Of a stretch of DNA of 27,228 bases, positions 23,371 to 27,228 are shown piece after piece. Position numbers and translations under genes: made by a program. The notes beneath the pieces were generated by a model that saw nothing but the letters and a program-made list of their open reading frames with translations, did no database searches and was not told where the DNA came from. The DNA is from CAYSPU01 sp964432995. Lineage in GTDB: Bacteria > Verrucomicrobiota > Verrucomicrobiia > Limisphaerales > JAHDYP01. Where the stretch lies: positions 1 through 27,228 of the forward strand of contig CAYSPU010000049.1 in assembly GCA_964432995.1 (NCBI GenBank), given 5' to 3'. Each line of letters begins with the position of its first letter. Position 1 is the first letter of the stretch.

Positions 23371-26300
23371 TCATGGCTTGAAGTCGATCTGGAGTGTCCA
23401 CTCCCGTTCGTTGACGGGCAACGTTTGTTCCTGGCCACCGGGCCAGCGGATTGACAAAGCAACGGGTTTCTCCTGAAGCCCCAGCACCTGCGCCGCCGCG
23501 TCCTGCGACCAGTAACCCGATCCCGCCTGGACAATCCGAGCCGGGCCCAGTCGCGCCCCCGCATACACCACCCGAATCTGAGCGCCCACACCGTCGGGGT
23601 TGACCGCTGGCCCGCGCAGCACCACGCGCAGGCCGGGTTTGCCACCGCGATTCGCGTAGAGCCGGGTCGCTGCCCGGTTCTGCGAGACGGCCACGTCCAC
23701 ACGCCCGTCGTGGTCGAAATCGGCCAGCGCCGCGCCCCGTTGTTCCCCCAGCACCTTGATCCCCGTCACGGACCCGTCCACCGCCTCGAAGCGCCCGTTT
23801 CCCTTGCCCCGCAGCCACACGCCGCGGCCACCGTCGTCGCGGGTGAGGTCCGATGTGGTGCCGAAGAAGTTCTGGCTCAGAAACAGATCTTCGCGGCCGT
23901 CGCCATCGAAGTCCCCCACGTTGACGGCGAACACCGGGGCGACCTGGGATTCGCGGGGCAGAGGGACTGCCTCGAAGGCCGTACCCCGGTTGAGAAAGAC
24001 CGTCGAGGCCAGGTGCGACGCCTCGAGATACGCGGAGTTCTCGTGGCCCGGAGGCAGGATCTCGCTGAGCGTGGCATTTCCGAAGGCCATGTGTGTCGGA
24101 AACCGGTCGACCAGGTCCGGCCAACCGCGCGCCAGCCACGTCCGGTCGCGCACGGGCAACCAGCTCCCGCCACGCTGCCAAGCCTCGATCGACTCGACGA
24201 CGTTGTCGCCGTTCCAACCGCCGTGGAAGACCCGCAGGGTCGTTGGCCGATACAACTCATAGATCGAGTTGCGGCCCCAGTTGCCGCAGGCCAAGTCGAC
24301 GCGGCCGTCGCCGTCAAAATCGCCCGCCACCACGCTGGTCCACCATCCCGTCAGCCCGGCAAAACCCCAGGGTGCGGTGACGTCGCGAAAGCTGCCTCCC
24401 TCGTTCTGAAAGACGCGCACCGGCCCCCATTCCGTCGCCAGCGCCAGATCCGGATCGGTGTCTCCGTCCAGATCGGCAAAGGTCGCGCCGCGGACCAATC
24501 CGATCCCGCGGAACGGATCGTTAAGGGATCCTCCAGGCACCAACTTCCCCTGGTCGTTCCGCCAGATCGCCGAGGAGGCCGGCATCGGATACCGCCCGGG
24601 ATCGCAATAGCCGCCGGCGAACAGATCCAAGTCGCCGTCGCCATCGATGTCCGCCAGGGCCATCGGCCCGAGGCAGCCTGTGCCGGCAGTCAGTTGCTCC
24701 GTTACGGCGAGGTTGGTAGCCGTCAGTACCAGGACTTGGCTCGGCGCCGGTGCCGGCAACTCGTAGTTCGACATGGCGATCAGGACGTGGCGGTTGCCTT
24801 GTCCATCCGCCCAACCCAGGATTGTGCCCTGATCACCGGCGGCTTCCGCGGTGCCGTCGAGGCGACGGAAGCCCCGCCCCTCGTTGTTCACATACACGGC
24901 CAGCCGGCCGCCGCGACCGGATCCCACCAGCAGGTCTTCCCATCCATCCCCGTTCACATCATACCAACTCACGCCCGGTCCCAAGCGGCTCAGGCGACGA
25001 GGGAGCAGCGGCTGCCGCGCCCAATCGTCGAATGGCGCCTCGGTGTGGACGTGGCCAATCAGGGAACTGACCTCGCTGAAGAGCGGCGCCGCCGGGGACG
25101 CGTTCGTGAGTTCCGAGGACGAAGCGGATTCCGGTTGATCGATTTCATAGACGCGGTTCGCCTGCACGCCGTTGAATGTGCTCCGCTCTCCGTTGGGCCA
25201 GCGAACCTCGAGCTGCAGCGAACCTCCTCCGGAGTCCGGTGCGGCAGCGAACACGCGCAAGGCTTGCTCGCCGGACATATACCGGCCGCCGGCGATCATC
25301 TCCTGCGACTGGACCATGGAGCCGCCCAGCAGACGGATCCGGGCCCCAACCGCTCGCGTGTTGGGGGGGCGCCCCTTCAAGCGCACCGCAACGCGCCCCG
25401 CGGACGCATTGTTCCGGTACAAAGCCGCCGGCGCGTTCAAAGCGTTGGCCACGACATCCAAATCCCCGTCGTTGTCGAGATCTCCCAGCGCGGCCCCATT
25501 CGCGATCCCGATCCGATCGAATCCCCATTGGTCCATGATCTCGAAGGTCGCGTCGCCGCGGTTGCGAAAGGCGATGCTCTTCGTCGGCCAAGCCGGGTGG
25601 TGTTTCCGAAAGCGCTTGCGCTCGGCGTCCGTCATGCGGCGCTGGCGGAGTTCGTCATGACTATCCTGATCCATGACATCCATGCCGAAACCCGTCATGA
25701 CCAGCAGATCCTCGTAGCCGTCGAGGTCGACATCGACGAACAGAGGCGCCCAGGACCAGCCCGTGGCGGCGACGCCCGCCAGCAAAGCCACTTCCGCATA
25801 CGACCCGTCCGGTCGGCCGAGGAAGAGCATGTTGCGGTTGTAGCGCGGCTGCGAATCGATCTCCTCCCACTCGAATCCCTTGGGCCGGTCCCGGACGAGT
25901 TGGGTCATCCGCTTCTGGTGCTCGAGCGCGAGCATGTCCAGCACCAGGATGTCGTCGCAGCCGTCGCGGTCGACGTCCGCGAAATCGACCGCCATGGACG
26001 ACCGGCTCGTGTGACGCAGACTCGAACGCGGGAAGGCGCGAAACGTCCCCTGGCCGGTGTTCAGCCAGGCGCGATCCGGCGAGGCGTTGTCGTTGCATAC
26101 GTAGAAGTCCGGGGCGCCATCCCCGTTCAGGTCGCGGAACATGACCGCCTGGCCCCAATCCCGGGTGGGGGGAACCGGCTGACCGTTCTCATCCTGAAAA
26201 ACGCCCGGCTCGAACAGAATCGATACGAAACGGCCGTTGCCCTCGTTCCGATACAGCCCGTCGTACTCCGGCAACTCGCGCACGCTCCCGTCCGCCAGCG

Positions 26301-27027
26301 CCTCGAATCGATCCTTCCACTTTGGGGACAGCGCGGACTCGCCGTTGACCTTCGTCACCACCCATCGGTCCCCGCGCCGCGCCAACGCAAAGTGCGTGGT
26401 CGGATCCGCCAGGTTCATGACGTCGATGTAGTGCGCGCAGTAGACATCGAGATCTCCATCCGCGTCGATGTCCGCCAGCGCCAGGGAGGTGGCGGACGCC
26501 GTGCGCGAGAAACCGGAATCGGCCACCTCCCGGAAGCGGCCGTGGCCGTCGTTCAGAAACAGGCGCGTCCCCGACGCGATCCCGTTGACGAGAAGATCCA
26601 GACTGCCGTTGCCGTCCACATCTGCAAAGGCTGCTCCCGTCGAGTACTGTTCTCCACAGGCGGCGTCACCGAGCGTCAGTTCCTCGAACCGCCAGTTCCC
26701 GAGGTTGCGGTAGAGCCGATTCGGTCCCTGCAGGCTGCAGAAGTAGAGATCCGGCCAGCCATCGGCATCGACGTCCCCGATCGCCACACCCGATCCGTTG
26801 TGGGCCACGGCATTTGTCAAATACGCGTCGCCTTCGAGGGTGTTCGTGAAGAGAACCCCGGTGTCCCGCGGGTCGGTCAAGGTGAAGCCCGGTTTCCCGC
26901 CAGCCTCGGGGCGTACTTCCGCGAAACGATGCCCCTCGCCTTCCGTCCACGCGAGAGCTGCGGCGACAGTTGGGGCGAAGCCCAGCACAAAAAGAACCGC
27001 CGCAGGAATCCATCGCACCCCAGTCAC
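23371..27027 (-). CDS. Secreted FG-GAP/VCBS protein with two ASPIC/UnbV domains
   Basis: 1218 residues with a signal peptide (VRWIPAAVLFVLGFAPTVAAA). It is an internal double. In the first half, FG-GAP/VCBS blades carry calcium-binding DxDxDG loops: DVDADGWPDLYFC (residue 85), DVDGNGSLDLLVN, DIDADGDLDVYCA, DLNGDGAPDFYVC, DVDRDGCDDILVL, DVDLDGYEDLLVM and DLDNDGDLDVVAN. These are followed by an ASPIC/UnbV domain at about 545-630 (VGARIRLLGG, IAGGRYMSGEQ, VRWPNGERS). In the second half come DVNGDGWEDLLVG (residue 690), DIDGDGDLDLFAG, DLDGDTDPDLALA, DFDGDGRVDLACG, DFDGDGREDLFLS and DFDHDGRVDVAVS, then a second ASPIC domain (VGAQIRVVYAG, IRWPGGQEQT) to the C-terminus. Such proteins are extracellular, probably binding or structural. 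The start is GTG 27027; an in-frame TGA lies about 30 nt upstream, so it cannot begin much earlier. Confidence 0.92.
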   Translation of the reverse strand: MTGVRWIPAAVLFVLGFAPTVAAALAWTEGEGHRFAEVRPEAGGKPGFTLTDPRDTGVLFTNTLEGDAYLTNAVAHNGSGVAIGDVDADGWPDLYFCSLQGPNRLYRNLGNWRFEELTLGDAACGEQYSTGAAFADVDGNGSLDLLVNGIASGTRLFLNDGHGRFREVADSGFSRTASATSLALADIDADGDLDVYCAHYIDVMNLADPTTHFALARRGDRWVVTKVNGESALSPKWKDRFEALADGSVRELPEYDGLYRNEGNGRFVSILFEPGVFQDENGQPVPPTRDWGQAVMFRDLNGDGAPDFYVCNDNASPDRAWLNTGQGTFRAFPRSSLRHTSRSSMAVDFADVDRDGCDDILVLDMLALEHQKRMTQLVRDRPKGFEWEEIDSQPRYNRNMLFLGRPDGSYAEVALLAGVAATGWSWAPLFVDVDLDGYEDLLVMTGFGMDVMDQDSHDELRQRRMTDAERKRFRKHHPAWPTKSIAFRNRGDATFEIMDQWGFDRIGIANGAALGDLDNDGDLDVVANALNAPAALYRNNASAGRVAVRLKGRPPNTRAVGARIRLLGGSMVQSQEMIAGGRYMSGEQALRVFAAAPDSGGGSLQLEVRWPNGERSTFNGVQANRVYEIDQPESASSSELTNASPAAPLFSEVSSLIGHVHTEAPFDDWARQPLLPRRLSRLGPGVSWYDVNGDGWEDLLVGSGRGGRLAVYVNNEGRGFRRLDGTAEAAGDQGTILGWADGQGNRHVLIAMSNYELPAPAPSQVLVLTATNLAVTEQLTAGTGCLGPMALADIDGDGDLDLFAGGYCDPGRYPMPASSAIWRNDQGKLVPGGSLNDPFRGIGLVRGATFADLDGDTDPDLALATEWGPVRVFQNEGGSFRDVTAPWGFAGLTGWWTSVVAGDFDGDGRVDLACGNWGRNSIYELYRPTTLRVFHGGWNGDNVVESIEAWQRGGSWLPVRDRTWLARGWPDLVDRFPTHMAFGNATLSEILPPGHENSAYLEASHLASTVFLNRGTAFEAVPLPRESQVAPVFAVNVGDFDGDGREDLFLSQNFFGTTSDLTRDDGGRGVWLRGKGNGRFEAVDGSVTGIKVLGEQRGAALADFDHDGRVDVAVSQNRAATRLYANRGGKPGLRVVLRGPAVNPDGVGAQIRVVYAGARLGPARIVQAGSGYWSQDAAAQVLGLQEKPVALSIRWPGGQEQTLPVNEREWTLQIDFKP

Positions 27028-27175
27028 CGCCTGAGCAAAACAAACGTCCTCCCCTTGTCAATCTCCGACCACAACAGCGCGTTCGGCACGGGCCTGCGCC
27101 CAGCTTGCCGGGCCGCAGCCCGCGCGAAGGCCGGTCTCGGGCGCAGGGAGCGCCGCGGCGGAGCAGGGATTCTGT

Positions 27176-27228
27176 CGGAGGTTCGGGGGCGCGTCCGGCG
27201 GGTGGGGCTGCTGCCCGCCGGGACGTCG
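27176..27228 (+). repeat. Composite dispersed repeat, modules B-A, cut by window edge
   Basis: Module B at 27176-27198 (CGGAGGTTCGGGGGCGCGTC) is followed by the A left arm GCTGCTGC (27207-27214) and CCGCCGGGACGTCG to the end. It lies upstream of the FG-GAP/ASPIC gene. Confidence 0.8.

Overview
The window looks like a chromosomal segment of a high-GC member of the Verrucomicrobiota or a close PVC relative. The evidence is the combination of gene families: a two-component-regulator propeller sensor, a pseudopilin with an H-X9-DG motif, an XylR-like regulator (periplasmic-binding-protein domain plus AraC-type HTH), an FG-GAP/ASPIC (UnbV) protein, a PQQ-type propeller, a SUMF1-fold lipoprotein, and a CBM9/PA14-like secreted protein with a STNLxTWTxVxGA-type C-terminus. 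No rRNA, tRNA, CRISPR array or intact transposase gene was seen.

Layout, left to right. (1) 1-2508, minus: N-terminal part of a sensor with a beta-propeller, Y_Y_Y domain and membrane helix; it runs off the left edge before the expected kinase domain. (2) 2816-6041, minus: a two-gene unit, SGLT-type sodium/solute symporter then lipoprotein aldose 1-epimerase, 34 nt apart. (3) 6791-11152, minus: a secreted 1453-residue fusion of a GH2 glycosidase with a GtaA/DUF4965-type domain and a C-terminal jelly-roll. (4) 11622-12833, minus: galactokinase. (5) 13088-14269, plus: XylR-like regulator, divergent from galK. (6) 14357-15220, minus: pseudopilin. (7) about 15818-17323, plus: PQQ-like propeller protein with an uncertain start. 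(8) 17817-21386, plus: large secreted protein with two nearly identical CBM9-like domains, closed by a strong intrinsic terminator. (9) 22055-about 22876, minus: SUMF1-like lipoprotein. (10) 23371-27027, minus: FG-GAP/ASPIC protein.

Genes 2-5 read as a galactoside-use locus: the GH2 enzyme would release a sugar outside the cytoplasm, the symporter would import it with sodium, the mutarotase would supply the alpha anomer, and galactokinase would phosphorylate it, with the divergent XylR-like protein as likely regulator. galT and galE are not in the window, so Leloir completion must be encoded elsewhere. Galactose as the substrate rests mainly on galK.

The most unusual feature is the intergenic DNA. 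Almost every long gap is a mosaic of GC-rich palindromic dispersed repeats in a recurring module order (called D-A-B-C here). It also holds an 87-bp element in two copies, a 53-bp element able to fold as a three-way junction, a 64-bp hairpin-bearing repeat in two copies, a 27-bp perfect inverted pair about 10 kb apart, and three arrays of degenerate 7-nt units. Some repeats abut stop codons, and two genes (PQQ-like and SUMF1-like) appear to have their 5' ends embedded in repeat sequence. No mobilising enzyme is visible.
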